From Alkalibacterium olivapovliticus (GTDB taxonomy: Bacteria; Bacillota; Bacilli; Lactobacillales; Carnobacteriaceae_A), in NCBI RefSeq assembly GCF_003003275.1, contig NZ_PVTO01000001.1:124001-188000 (forward strand): 64,000 bases of DNA. Reading direction: 5' to 3'. The notes beneath the pieces are model-generated. The model searched no databases and was not told the origin of the DNA. It saw nothing but the letters and a program-made list of their open reading frames with translations. Positions 19,121-28,682 of the stretch are shown here, piece by piece. Each line of letters starts with the position of its first letter. Position 1 is the first letter of the stretch. A program made the position numbers and the translations under genes.

Positions 19121-20040
19121 TTTACACAGTCACATTAAATCCATCAATCGATTATGTAATTTACCCAAATGAAGAAATCAAACTGGGTGAATTAAACAGA
19201 TTTGATAAAAATGGTAAGTTTCCCGGCGGTAAAGGGATAAATGTCTCGCGAATTTTGAAAGAACTGGATAAAAAATCAGTGGCATTGGGATTTTTAGGTG
19301 GATTCACAGGTGAATTTATAAACCATAAGCTTGCTGAATTAGCAATCGAGACACAGTTCATTAAGGTAGATGAAGACACACGCATCAATGTAAAAATTAA
19401 AGGCGCTGAAGAAACAGAGATTAATGGAACAGGCCCATATGTGGATGCAGACAAGCAGGCAGCCTTACTCGTACAGATGGACAAGCTGACTACTGATGAT
19501 GTGGTCATTCTTTCCGGAAGTAAACCGTCAAGCTTACCTGTAAATTTTTATCAGACGTTAATCAAACACATAGCTGAAAAAAATGCGTCATTTGTAATAG
19601 ATACAACAGGTAAAGAATTAATGGAATCTCTTGGCATGCACCCGTTACTGGCAAAGCCCAATATTCATGAATTAGAGTCTCTTTATTCAGTTAAAATTGA
19701 AAACAACGAAGAACTTATTCATTACGGGAAAGATTTGATTAGTAAAGGGGCTGAACATGTCATTGTTTCTATGGGCAAAGAAGGCGCTGTGCTCTTTACA
19801 GGAGAAGCTGTTTACCACGGAAAAGCAGAACCTGGGAAACTGGTAAACTCAGTCGGTGCAGGAGATTCTATGGTAGCGGGCTTTGTGGGAACGTATCAGT
19901 CTTCTAAAGACCCGGTCGAAGCATTTCGGTACAGCCTGGCATGTGGATCAGCAACAGCTTTTAATGAAGATCTAGCCACTAAAGCAGACATCCAAACAAT
20001 TCTAAATACCATAACAATCCAAAAATGGGAGGAAAAATAA
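19117..20040 (+). CDS. fruK: 1-phosphofructokinase
   Basis: FruK phosphorylates fructose-1-phosphate to fructose-1,6-bisphosphate. It has the PfkB signatures GGKGINVSRIL near residue 35 and NSVGAGDSMVAGF near 247, with the catalytic aspartate in the latter. Length (307 aa) is normal. It overlaps fruR by four bases (ATGA) and its stop abuts the fruA ATG, so the three genes are translationally coupled. Confidence 0.95.
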   Translation: MIYTVTLNPSIDYVIYPNEEIKLGELNRFDKNGKFPGGKGINVSRILKELDKKSVALGFLGGFTGEFINHKLAELAIETQFIKVDEDTRINVKIKGAEETEINGTGPYVDADKQAALLVQMDKLTTDDVVILSGSKPSSLPVNFYQTLIKHIAEKNASFVIDTTGKELMESLGMHPLLAKPNIHELESLYSVKIENNEELIHYGKDLISKGAEHVIVSMGKEGAVLFTGEAVYHGKAEPGKLVNSVGAGDSMVAGFVGTYQSSKDPVEAFRYSLACGSATAFNEDLATKADIQTILNTITIQKWEEK

Positions 20041-21942
20041 ATGCAAATCAATGATGTATTAAGAAAAGACTTGATGATAATGGACGTGCAGTCAACAACT
20101 AAGGAAGACGTCATCAATGAAATGATCAAACGACTAGCGCAAAAAGAAGTCATAACAGATACACAGACATTTAAAAAAGGCATTATGGATAGAGAGAGTC
20201 AGACATCAACTGGCTTAGGTAACGGGATTGCTATGCCGCACTCAAAAAACAAAGCGGTAAAAGAGCCTGCAGTATTGTTTGCAAAATCTTCAAAAGGAGT
20301 AGAATATGAAGCACTTGACGGAGAACCCGTGCAATTATTCTTCATGATCGCAGCTCCAGAAGGTGGAAATAATGTTCATTTAGAAGTACTGGCTTCACTT
20401 TCGAGGAAATTAGTCGACGAAGATGTCGTTTCTCAACTGAAACAGGTCACTACACCTGAAGAAGTTCAGGCATTATTCGCAGAAAATGAAGAAGAGGTTT
20501 CAGTAAGAGAAGAAACTAGCTCAACAGACAGTAAAGATAAACCTTTCGTCGTAGCTGTTACGGCTTGCCCGACTGGGATTGCTCATACCTATATGGCTGA
20601 AGATGCCTTGAAGAAAAAAGCAGCTCAAATGGGCGTTGAGATCCGCGTTGAAACGAACGGAACAGATGGTGCTAAAAACAAACTGACTAAAGAAGAAATC
20701 AGTCGTGCGGCAGGCGTTATCGTTGCAGCTGATAAGAAAGTTGATATGGCTCGCTTTGATGGGAAACCAGTCCTGCAGAGACCCGTATCAGAAGGCATCA
20801 ACAAGTCTGAAGAACTGATTTCACGTGCGGTAGCTGGTAAAGCCCCTATATTCAGTGCAGATGGGGCCAGCGTCTCTGACGATAATGAAGAGGGTGACAA
20901 TGCTAGCGTTTGGCAGTCAATTTATAAAGATTTAATGAACGGTATTTCTCATATGCTGCCATTCGTAGTAGGGGGAGGAATATTACTGGCTATCTCCTTC
21001 CTGTTCGAAGCACAGCTTGGCAGTGATAGTATATTCTTCACGTCATTAAATACTATAGGCGGTTCTGCATTCGAGTTTTTGATTCCAATATTAGCAGGTT
21101 ACATTGCCTATAGTATTGCTGACCGTCCAGGACTATTACCTGGTATGGCAGGCGGGTTGCTGGCTGTTCAAAGCGATGCAGGGTTCCTTGGCGGATTAGT
21201 TGCCGGTTTCCTGGCTGGTTATGTGATGCTGGGTATCAAGAAATTACTCAGAAACGTACCAAAAACATTTGAAGGACTGAAATCGATCCTTCTTTACCCA
21301 GTCCTTGGTCTTTTAGCTACCGGTTTGCTAATGTTCTTCCTAGTGGGTCCATTCTTCGCCGTAATCAATAACGCGATGCTTGCATTCCTTGAGAACTTGG
21401 GTACAGGAAACGCCGTTGTATTAGGCGCTGTTCTTGGCGGTATGATGGCAGTAGACATGGGTGGTCCAGTCAATAAGGCTGCTTACGCTTTCTCTATTGG
21501 CATATTCACAGATACAGGTAATGGTAGTTTAATGGCTGCAGTTATGGTTGGCGGAATGATTCCACCATTAGCCATTGCTATTTCAACATTATTATTCAAG
21601 TCTAAATTTACTGATCTGGAACAGAAATCCGGATTATCAAACTTTGTATTAGGGGCTTCATTCATTACAGAAGGGGCTATCCCGTTTGCTGCAGCCGATC
21701 CGATTCGCGTCATTGGATCGTCACTGGTCGGCTCAGCAATTGCCGGTGGATTGACTCAATTGTGGAACGTATCGATTCCGGCACCACACGGTGGTCTTTT
21801 CGTCATTGGAATTGGCGAAAATCGTTTGTTGTTCGTAGTGGCTTTAGCAATCGGTTCACTGATCAGTGCATTAATGCTTGGTTTCTGGAAACCTAAAATT
21901 GAACAGTCTGACGTAAAAATGCAGGCTACTGAATTAAGTTAA
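20041..21942 (+). CDS. fruA: PTS fructose transporter, EIIABC fusion
   Basis: FruA imports and phosphorylates fructose to fructose-1-phosphate. Domains run EIIA (1-150, phosphorylated histidine in AMPHSKN), a short linker, EIIB (about 170-270, cysteine in VTACPTGIAHTYMA) and the membrane EIIC (about 295-625, with GGGILLAISFLF and VDMGGPVNKAAY). The 633-aa single-chain arrangement is typical of Firmicutes. It is the last gene of fruRKA and is followed by a terminator. Confidence 0.96.
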   Translation: MQINDVLRKDLMIMDVQSTTKEDVINEMIKRLAQKEVITDTQTFKKGIMDRESQTSTGLGNGIAMPHSKNKAVKEPAVLFAKSSKGVEYEALDGEPVQLFFMIAAPEGGNNVHLEVLASLSRKLVDEDVVSQLKQVTTPEEVQALFAENEEEVSVREETSSTDSKDKPFVVAVTACPTGIAHTYMAEDALKKKAAQMGVEIRVETNGTDGAKNKLTKEEISRAAGVIVAADKKVDMARFDGKPVLQRPVSEGINKSEELISRAVAGKAPIFSADGASVSDDNEEGDNASVWQSIYKDLMNGISHMLPFVVGGGILLAISFLFEAQLGSDSIFFTSLNTIGGSAFEFLIPILAGYIAYSIADRPGLLPGMAGGLLAVQSDAGFLGGLVAGFLAGYVMLGIKKLLRNVPKTFEGLKSILLYPVLGLLATGLLMFFLVGPFFAVINNAMLAFLENLGTGNAVVLGAVLGGMMAVDMGGPVNKAAYAFSIGIFTDTGNGSLMAAVMVGGMIPPLAIAISTLLFKSKFTDLEQKSGLSNFVLGASFITEGAIPFAAADPIRVIGSSLVGSAIAGGLTQLWNVSIPAPHGGLFVIGIGENRLLFVVALAIGSLISALMLGFWKPKIEQSDVKMQATELS

Positions 21943-21964
21943 TTCCTCATAAATAGATAGATTG

Positions 21965-21998
21965 GACCCCATCACATTTATATGTGGTGGGGTCTTTT
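21965..21998 (+). terminator. Terminator of the fruRKA operon
   Basis: GACCCCATCACA and TGTGGTGGGGTC are perfect arms around a six-base loop, followed by TTTT. Confidence 0.85.
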
Positions 21999-22134
21999 AC
22001 AATTTATATGTCTTTATTGGAGAGCGAAGCTTGTCTCTAAGAAAAGATCAATGAAGACTTATTCCTGTGATAACGGCTAATTTGTTGCTACTATTATAAT
22101 ATATACGAAGAACTAAAAAGAAGGAGACTGCATA

Positions 22135-22992
22135 ATGAAACAAAGGCTATCATTTCCAAACGGTCGCCAAGTGCTGAATCTAGGTCAGGGGACATGGCGC
22201 ATGGGTGAAGATGACTCTAATAGAATGAAAGAAATTGAAGCTTTGCGAACGGGAATCGACAATGGATTAACGTTAATTGATTCAGCAGAGATGTATGCGG
22301 AAGGAAAAGCAGAATCAGTTGCAGGTGAGGCTATCAAGCCATATAAGCGAGACGATTTATTTCTGGTCTCTAAAGTGTATCCAACTAATGCCGGAGAAGA
22401 ACACATGTTCGAGTCGTGTGAAAACTCATTAAAACGCTTAGGTGTCAACGAACTAGATATGTATTTGCTCCATTGGCCAGGACATATTCCATTGCAGGAG
22501 ACTGTCGATTGTTTTGAGGAATTGAAGCGACAAGGAAAAATTCGGGCTTGGGGCGTATCAAATTTTGATTTAGAGGAAATGCAGGAGCTGTTATCTCTGA
22601 ATAATGGAGAGAATTGTCAGACGAATCAAGTTTTGTACCATCTGGCCTCAAGGGGTATTGAAGTCGTTTTGCACGATTATCTGAAAGCTAATAATATTCC
22701 AATCATGGCTTATTGCCCAATCATTGGTCAGGAGCCAGATTTAAAAGAAAAGGTGCACAACAGTCCAGCTGTGAAGCAAATAGCTGCTCAGCATAATATC
22801 AGTATTGTCCAGTTACTTTTAGCGTTCGTCATGCAGCAGGAGCAGATGATCGCTATACCAAAAGCAGGATCTAAAGATCACGTCATTCAGAACAGAGATG
22901 TACTGGATATCAAACTATCTAATGAAGAATTAGCTTTGCTGGATGAAGCATTTCCGGTGCCGGATAAAAGAGTTCCATTAAGAATGCAATAA
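22135..22992 (+). CDS. Aldo/keto reductase
   Basis: This is a cytosolic NADPH-dependent oxidoreductase with the AKR TIM barrel. The catalytic tetrad is visible: Asp and Tyr in LIDSAEMYAEG, Lys in LVSKVYP and His in YLLHWPG. The C-terminal cofactor segment IPKAGSKDHVIQN is present. Length (285 aa) is normal. Substrate cannot be assigned. It has an AGAAGGAG ribosome binding site and stands alone between two terminators. Confidence 0.9.
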   Translation: MKQRLSFPNGRQVLNLGQGTWRMGEDDSNRMKEIEALRTGIDNGLTLIDSAEMYAEGKAESVAGEAIKPYKRDDLFLVSKVYPTNAGEEHMFESCENSLKRLGVNELDMYLLHWPGHIPLQETVDCFEELKRQGKIRAWGVSNFDLEEMQELLSLNNGENCQTNQVLYHLASRGIEVVLHDYLKANNIPIMAYCPIIGQEPDLKEKVHNSPAVKQIAAQHNISIVQLLLAFVMQQEQMIAIPKAGSKDHVIQNRDVLDIKLSNEELALLDEAFPVPDKRVPLRMQ

Positions 22993-22998
22993 GCCATG

Positions 22999-23033
22999 AA
23001 AAACTGACCAGATTAAATGGGTCAGTTTTTTTG
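22999..23033 (+). terminator. Terminator after the aldo/keto reductase
   Basis: AAAAACTGACC pairs with GGTCAGTTTTTTT over a ~10-base loop. Confidence 0.8.
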
Positions 23034-23932
23034 CGAAGAGCGTCATACAATTCAGACAGAAGTGCCATTCAGTATAAATCTAATAAAAAACGAGAAATAG
23101 TGATTGAATTGAAATCAATTCGTTTATTAAACCAGAGGAACTCCAAAACAATATAATTTAAGAAGGCGTTCTTGTTAAGTCTGTTAATCTACTTTGTATA
23201 ATATATATTATGTAAACCAAAATAATGAAAAAAGCTCCTCTATCAAGATACCTCATTTATCTTATTAAAATCCCCTATTTTTTTATTATTTATCCCTTTA
23301 TTTTATGTAACTTGGAATCCACTTGAATAGTCTATAAAATGAGATCATTTACAAAATTTATTTTCTAGGATGCTCTCAGACATCAGTTCAGTTTGATCAG
23401 CGGCTCATTATACCTGGATCGGCTTAAAATCGTCGCTGTTTTCTCTTGAATATCTGGAATGATAGATTCAAACTCTATAGCTTAATCATATAAAAATGTC
23501 TTTTGCTGAACATATCATTTTTTAATTTGTAGTAATTAAGATGACTATTTGCTATCCGAAATATGTAACTAGCAACTGCGTATTTATTTAATTAGTCTTA
23601 TTAATGTGATCAGTCATGTTTAGTATGTAATTAAATCTTACTTCAAAATGATTCTAATAATTTAATATGTGCAGAAATAAACAGTAAATGTGTATAATGA
23701 TTATGAGAATTAACTGGTTTATTGAAATTATGCGTATGCTGACACTCTCTGCATGCAAATTCTTGTGCACAGCTGACCATCGGCAGCACTGACAAAGACT
23801 ACTGGAAGATAGTCGTGACGTTTATTCAAGTTATTTGTTGAGATGATACACTGTACTCTACTTAGCCAGTATCTCCCTCCCCTCCCTTCTCCTCTTCCCT
23901 ATCTTTGAGAAAGGAGGGTGGAATACTCGATA
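23034..23932. other. Gene-poor, AT-rich stretch with Fur-box-like motif
   Basis: No open frame over 60 codons looks like a gene here. TATAATGATTATGAGAAT at 23693-23710 resembles the Fur box, matching about 14 of 19 positions by eye, and a second ATGATTCTAAT-type element lies near 23648. Just downstream, short frames with a lipoprotein-like start (LTLSAC) are quickly interrupted, so a decayed iron-uptake lipoprotein is conceivable but unproven. A polypyrimidine segment with a GAGAAAGGAGGG hairpin arm lies near 23876-23920. Confidence 0.35.
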
Positions 23933-24478
23933 CTACCAGTCATCATTATTAGTTAATTCTTCTAAAAGCATAACCATAAGTGGGTTAAAATCCATTTCGT
24001 AGTAGGTTCCATCAATATAGAGATGGTTTTCATTGAAGAAAATGGTTTCCTGAGCAGATTCTTCGAACTCCATCACTAAGCCGAAACTCGGCTCATCCAG
24101 GCTTCCAAACAACTGTCTCTCAGCTGAGAGATTCCAGAAGTCATTATTTGGATATAACCTTGTTTCGGACTGAGGTGTACTATCTTCTAACTCATAGTCT
24201 AAAAAACTATACCTAAACCGCTCTATACCCTCAGCAGATAATCTAAGAAATTGCCCAGCTTCCACTCCATCAAATTCTACTGAAGGATGATTGGCAAATC
24301 CTGTAATTTCAAGCAAAGTGATTTCACGACTATCAATTATGTCCATCAGAACAATGTCTAATTGCGTTCTACTCCACAGCATAAACACCACAAATAAAAG
24401 AACGCCAAGGGAAAAAAGTCTAACTAATAGTGTGAAAAATGTCTTTCGTTTGGTTTTTTCCAAGTCCGTTGTACTCAT
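23933..24478 (-). CDS. Single-TM membrane-anchored protein, function unknown
   Basis: The 181-residue product has a basic N-terminus (KTKRK) and one membrane helix at about 14-36 (FTLLVRLFSLGVLLFVVFML), so the remaining ~145 residues are probably extracellular. That domain is acidic and shows no motif I recognise. The start ATG at 24478 has only a weak GGGTAGG site before it. It stands alone between the gene-poor stretch and a divergent gene; an upstream gap of ~330 bp (24479-24805) shows no feature I can name. Confidence 0.6.
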   Translation of the reverse strand: MSTTDLEKTKRKTFFTLLVRLFSLGVLLFVVFMLWSRTQLDIVLMDIIDSREITLLEITGFANHPSVEFDGVEAGQFLRLSAEGIERFRYSFLDYELEDSTPQSETRLYPNNDFWNLSAERQLFGSLDEPSFGLVMEFEESAQETIFFNENHLYIDGTYYEMDFNPLMVMLLEELTNNDDW

Positions 24479-24805
24479 TTACCTACCCCACATTTTTTCA
24501 GCTCCCATATCCTCTAGAAACGTAATGAATCTGTGCTCTAGGTCACATTGAAGTAGTTTAGTTAATCGAACATAATAAAACATTTATAACTAAAATTTAT
24601 CAGTAATAATGACAGAAGGCAATATTTACTAGTCTGTTTAACAGTGAAACGTTCAAAAACAGATTACTTTCTTAAATGATTCAATTGTTTATCGGGCACT
24701 ATTTTCGGGTATACGGCTATACACTATAAAAAATTATATTATGACTTGGTTTCCAAGCGTATAGAGACTATACTTCACTTAAAGAGTATTTTGGAGGTGA
24801 AACGG

Positions 24806-26053
24806 GTGAAAAAAACAGATGTACATACCATTCCGATTGAAGATCTTTTAACAAAGTCTACGGCTGCATACTTAATGGACACCCCCTTTCCTGATAATCG
24901 GTTGTCAAAAATACCGCTATGGAAAAAAATCTGGAACGAAAAAAGGCTGGAGAGACTCCTTAAAACTCTCAAAAAGGATTTACATCCATATATTTCAGAA
25001 TTTAAGGCGTACGCCGAGCCTGCTGCCAACAGAGATAATGCTAGAGTTGTCAAACTAAAAGAACTGGTTATCGATACACTTGAAAAAATCGATGAAAAGA
25101 AGCTCTTATTCGATCAGCCGTTTCTAACTTACTTCTTATCCCAAGGATATATGGATGCCGCTGAGGGATTTTTACTTAAGGCTGAAACTGACGATGCCCA
25201 ATTAAGCCATGTAGACATTTTCCAGGCTATGCGGAATGTCTGGATCATGAATAGTCTACAGCTTTACTGGGGCAATCCTGTGAAAGTAACAGCACCTATG
25301 TATGCCTACAGCATGTTGTACCCTTATACAGATAATCTTCTTGATAACCCTGAAATTGATACAAGGATTAAAAAGGCATTTAATCAGCGGCTTTCAAAAG
25401 CATTGTCCGGTGAAAAAGTTGATGCCTGTTCTGATACTGAAAAAAGAATTTTTATACTGGTTGATGAGATATTTGAACAGTTCCCAAAGAACACTTTCCC
25501 AGCTGTCACTGAAAGTATCCAGCTGATTCATAAAGCCCAAGTGGAGAGTCTCAAGCAAACGGCGGACAAATCGTTGTCTGAAGACGATATTTTGAAGATC
25601 AGCTTGTTTAAAGGGGGCACTTCAGTCCTGGCAGATGCATTTCTGTTAACAGGAAGCCTTAATCGAGAGCAAATGGTCTTCTCTTTTCATTACGGTGCTT
25701 TTCTACAGCTGTTAGATGACTTACAGGATAAGGAGTCAGACTTAAAAGAGCAAACCCAGACGCGTTTCACCATCCGAGACACTCAAGAATCAATGGACAA
25801 TGAAATAACTAAACTAATAGCCTATATTTACAAAGTAAATAGTCCTGACTCATCTGACGACCAGACGAAAGCGCGTTTGAAAGACATTATTAGTCGCTGT
25901 ACACTGATTATGGTCATGGAGTCTGTTGGGAAAAATCTAGGCTGTGTGACCCCTGCTTTTTACAGAAAGCTGGAATCATACTCTAAAGTCAGATTAAAAA
26001 CGTACAGGGCCCTTCAGGAACAAATTGAATCCATTATGGAAAGTATCGTGTAA
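24806..26053 (+). CDS. Class I isoprenoid/terpene synthase-like protein
   Basis: The all-helical 415-residue protein carries two aspartate-rich motifs typical of the class I isoprenoid-synthase fold: D176-N-L-L-D180 (in YTDNLLDNP) and D303-D-L-Q-D-K-E-S-D near residue 304. In this fold they bind Mg2+ and the diphosphate of a prenyl substrate. Their ~128-residue spacing resembles that of prenyl synthases, but the overall sequence does not match standard IspA/HepT or squalene synthases that I know. The GTG at 24806 is chosen because GGAGG lies eight bases upstream. No other terpenoid gene is nearby, so substrate and product are unknown. Confidence 0.65.
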   Translation: MKKTDVHTIPIEDLLTKSTAAYLMDTPFPDNRLSKIPLWKKIWNEKRLERLLKTLKKDLHPYISEFKAYAEPAANRDNARVVKLKELVIDTLEKIDEKKLLFDQPFLTYFLSQGYMDAAEGFLLKAETDDAQLSHVDIFQAMRNVWIMNSLQLYWGNPVKVTAPMYAYSMLYPYTDNLLDNPEIDTRIKKAFNQRLSKALSGEKVDACSDTEKRIFILVDEIFEQFPKNTFPAVTESIQLIHKAQVESLKQTADKSLSEDDILKISLFKGGTSVLADAFLLTGSLNREQMVFSFHYGAFLQLLDDLQDKESDLKEQTQTRFTIRDTQESMDNEITKLIAYIYKVNSPDSSDDQTKARLKDIISRCTLIMVMESVGKNLGCVTPAFYRKLESYSKVRLKTYRALQEQIESIMESIV

Positions 26054-26125
26054 ACAGACTGTCGACCTTTTCTCTGCATGCCCTCCCCTCTTTTATAGCC
26101 GCTGATGTGTGGCGTTTTAGCATAC

Positions 26126-26167
26126 AAAAACACAAACGCGATGACTACCATCGCGTTTGTGTTTTTT
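26126..26167. terminator. Bidirectional terminator
   Basis: AAAAACACAAACGCGATG and CATCGCGTTTGTGTTTTTT are perfect arms around a five-base loop. It serves the isoprenoid-synthase-like gene and the convergent dehydrogenase. Confidence 0.9.
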
Positions 26168-26221
26168 GAGTATAGATAGGCTACGCCAGCCAAGTACTTA
26201 TCTGGTAGTCACCTTATTAAA

Positions 26222-27316
26222 TCAGATATCCGACAATAATACTCTGTACACCTTGTCATCATCTTCTGCTGGATCTCCTCTGCCATCTGTATTATTACTG
26301 ATAAAATAAAGGTATTCTCCATCGATGTATATATCCCGTATTCTTCCGAACTCTGTAAATAATGCTCTTTCTTCATTGGTTTCCAGATTAAACTCTAGAA
26401 CAGCATTCCCACGCAGTGCCGAGACGTATAGTGTGTTATCATGGTAAGCCATACCTGAAGGTGCCCAAGTGTTGTCTTGTCCAGATGTAAACAAAGGGGA
26501 TACCATGCCTTCCTGCTCTTCTTCCCCTTCAATCACGGGCCATCCGTAATTTTCTCCTGATTCAATTACATTTATTTCATCATTTGCTCTATCTCCATGC
26601 TCACTTGAGTACAGCGTTTCATCAGCGTCCCAAGTCAATCCTTGAGCATTTCGGTGACCATAACTATAGACATATGAATCCGCAAATGGATTATCCTCTG
26701 GAATAGAGCCATCTAAGTTAAGGCGCAATGTCTTTCCGCCTAGTGAAGATAGGTCCTGCGCTATTTCAGGACTTGCTGCATCACCTGTAGTTGCATAAAG
26801 CCTATCGTCAGGCCCTATCTTCAAACGTCCTCCATGATGAACTGATCCACTCGGGATTTGATCAAGCAGAACCTGACTTTCTCTCCAGGTATTATCTTCC
26901 AGGACAAGTCTTATAATTCGATTAAATCGATTCTCGCCTGTTTCATAAGTATAATAGGCGAACGCTTCACTTGTTTCCGAGAAATCTGGACTCAATACAA
27001 AGCCTAATAAGCCGGCCTCTGATGCACCCGATAGCTCTTCTTCCAGTTCCAGCTCTTGTCTATCGACTGTACCCTCTGTTATCGTTAAAATAGTTCCCGG
27101 TCGTTCAGTTAAGTAAAGCGTCTCATCGAACGCTTCTATCGTCCATGGCACCTCTAAATTCTCCGCTACAATCTCAATATCCATTTCGTTCGGCTCTTCT
27201 GTATCAGGTTGTTCTAATACATCCTCACTGTCTTCTGAAAGTTCCGGCTGCTCATTGTCTGTGCAGGCACCCAATAAAGAAATAGAAGCGAGCCCAATTA
27301 TAAGCATCTGTTTCAT
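26222..27316 (-). CDS. PQQ-dependent sugar dehydrogenase-type lipoprotein (YliI/soluble aldose dehydrogenase family)
   Basis: This is a six-bladed beta-propeller of the glucose/sorbosone dehydrogenase family. The N-terminus is a lipoprotein signal (MLIIGLASISLLGACTD, lipobox LGAC with cysteine ~18) and an acidic linker follows, placing the enzyme outside the cell. Family motifs include VHHGGRLKIGPDDRLY, YSYGHRNAQGL and the SEHGDRANDEIN segment. The reaction would be oxidation of an aldose; whether this organism makes or imports PQQ is not visible. Length (364 aa) is normal. It is monocistronic with a terminator downstream. Confidence 0.85.
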   Translation of the reverse strand: MKQMLIIGLASISLLGACTDNEQPELSEDSEDVLEQPDTEEPNEMDIEIVAENLEVPWTIEAFDETLYLTERPGTILTITEGTVDRQELELEEELSGASEAGLLGFVLSPDFSETSEAFAYYTYETGENRFNRIIRLVLEDNTWRESQVLLDQIPSGSVHHGGRLKIGPDDRLYATTGDAASPEIAQDLSSLGGKTLRLNLDGSIPEDNPFADSYVYSYGHRNAQGLTWDADETLYSSEHGDRANDEINVIESGENYGWPVIEGEEEQEGMVSPLFTSGQDNTWAPSGMAYHDNTLYVSALRGNAVLEFNLETNEERALFTEFGRIRDIYIDGEYLYFISNNTDGRGDPAEDDDKVYRVLLSDI

Positions 27317-27403
27317 TCTTAAAACTCCTTTCCAAAAGAAACTGAATAATGGCTCTTATTTTTTAAGGTTATCAAATCTTGTTCAGTTTCGACTGCTTCC
27401 GAT

Positions 27404-27754
27404 TCATAAAGGTGTTAACAGCTTTATGATAGTATAGTGTATCAAGAACGAAATGGTCGTTATGAGTATTAAGAGAAACATGGGTGTTAAAGGCTTAAAA
27501 TACCAGTTCCATTCTGATCCTGGAAGGTAGATTAATGTAAAAATAGCAGATGAAAGGAAACTAAAAAGATTTCCAGTGATAAGGACATTTGTATTATTCG
27601 TCATAAAGGCAATACCACATAACAGTGAAAATCCAGCTAACATAACACCATAAAACATCATGGAGCCTGACAGGGCATCTCCATACATAGCGAGGAATAC
27701 AAATGGAATGCAATAAAACAAGAGCATTAAACGTCTTACTCTCTTTTTGTTCAT
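27404..27754 (-). CDS. Small membrane protein, function unknown
   Basis: From the ATG at 27754, preceded by AAAGGAGA, the product has 116 residues with a basic start (MNKKRVRRL) and four predicted membrane helices. The longer frame from 27883 lacks a ribosome binding site and would overlap the divergent NRDE gene start. I recognise no family. Confidence 0.6.
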   Translation of the reverse strand: MNKKRVRRLMLLFYCIPFVFLAMYGDALSGSMMFYGVMLAGFSLLCGIAFMTNNTNVLITGNLFSFLSSAIFTLIYLPGSEWNWYFKPLTPMFLLILITTISFLIHYTIIKLLTPL

Positions 27755-27885
27755 TTGTGAGTCTCCTTTGTGTTGAACTCGAATTTTTGTGGAAGAAAAG
27801 AAATCACTACTTTTAAATGTCAAACGCAGCCCCATATAGTTGTCTGTGCTATGATGAATAAAACTTATTTTAGGAGGAAACAATG

Positions 27886-28662
27886 GTGTGTATCGTTACA
27901 TTTCTTTATCAATCCAATCCAGAGTACCCGTTGATTCTCGTTCAAAACCGTGATGAAGCATATGACAGAAAAAGCCAGCCGATTCATTTCTGGAATGACT
28001 TCCCTGATGTTTTAGCGGGCATTGATACGCTTCATGGCGGAACATGGGCAGGCATAACTAAGACTGGGCGCCTTGCTTCTCTAACAAATCGTCCATTTGA
28101 AGACTTTTCAGCTCTAGACAGTACTTTATCTAGAGGAAAGCTGGTAAAAGATTATCTGACGAAAACACAATCTCCAGAAGCATTTCTGAAGCAGTTACGC
28201 AGCACCAGGTATAGTTACGACAGTTATCAGTTAATCTTCGGTTCGATCGATAACGTGCAGGTATACTCAAATGCTACAAATGACCATCGTGTCCTCCAGC
28301 CCGGTTTATACTCATTGAGCAATACAGAGGATGATTTAAGTCAACACAAGACGACACGTGCTGCAGAGCTAGTGGGGAATTATTTAAATCGTCACCCCCA
28401 AGCTGATCTAGATGTTCTTATCACCTTATTTAATGATAAGAAAAAGGCTGAAGCTCTCCATCATTACCCTGACCATATTCCATCTGACGTGGCAAAAAAT
28501 AATTCATCTATTTTTATTGAAGGTGAAACATATGGCACAGTCAATACCACTGCTTTAATGGTTCACAAATCAGGAAAGGTTACGTTAAAAGAAGTAAGGT
28601 ATAATCAAGCTGGGCCACTAGAAGCAACTGAAGAAATGTTTCAGATGGATGCAACTGATTAA
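27886..28662 (+). CDS. NRDE (TANGO2-like) family protein
   Basis: The family is named for the conserved Asn-Arg-Asp-Glu motif, seen here as NRDEAYDR near residue 20; other conserved blocks are GGTWAGITKTGRLASLTNRP and the C-terminal TYGTVNTTAL. The fold resembles N-terminal nucleophile hydrolases and Cys2 is conserved. I prefer the GTG at 27886, eight bases from GGAGG, because it gives the family N-terminus MCIV; the ATG at 27883 would add one residue before the cysteine. The biochemical role in bacteria is not established. It is divergent from the small membrane protein. Confidence 0.85.
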   Translation: MCIVTFLYQSNPEYPLILVQNRDEAYDRKSQPIHFWNDFPDVLAGIDTLHGGTWAGITKTGRLASLTNRPFEDFSALDSTLSRGKLVKDYLTKTQSPEAFLKQLRSTRYSYDSYQLIFGSIDNVQVYSNATNDHRVLQPGLYSLSNTEDDLSQHKTTRAAELVGNYLNRHPQADLDVLITLFNDKKKAEALHHYPDHIPSDVAKNNSSIFIEGETYGTVNTTALMVHKSGKVTLKEVRYNQAGPLEATEEMFQMDATD

Positions 28663-28682
28663 CTGCAAACAAACAGTACCCT

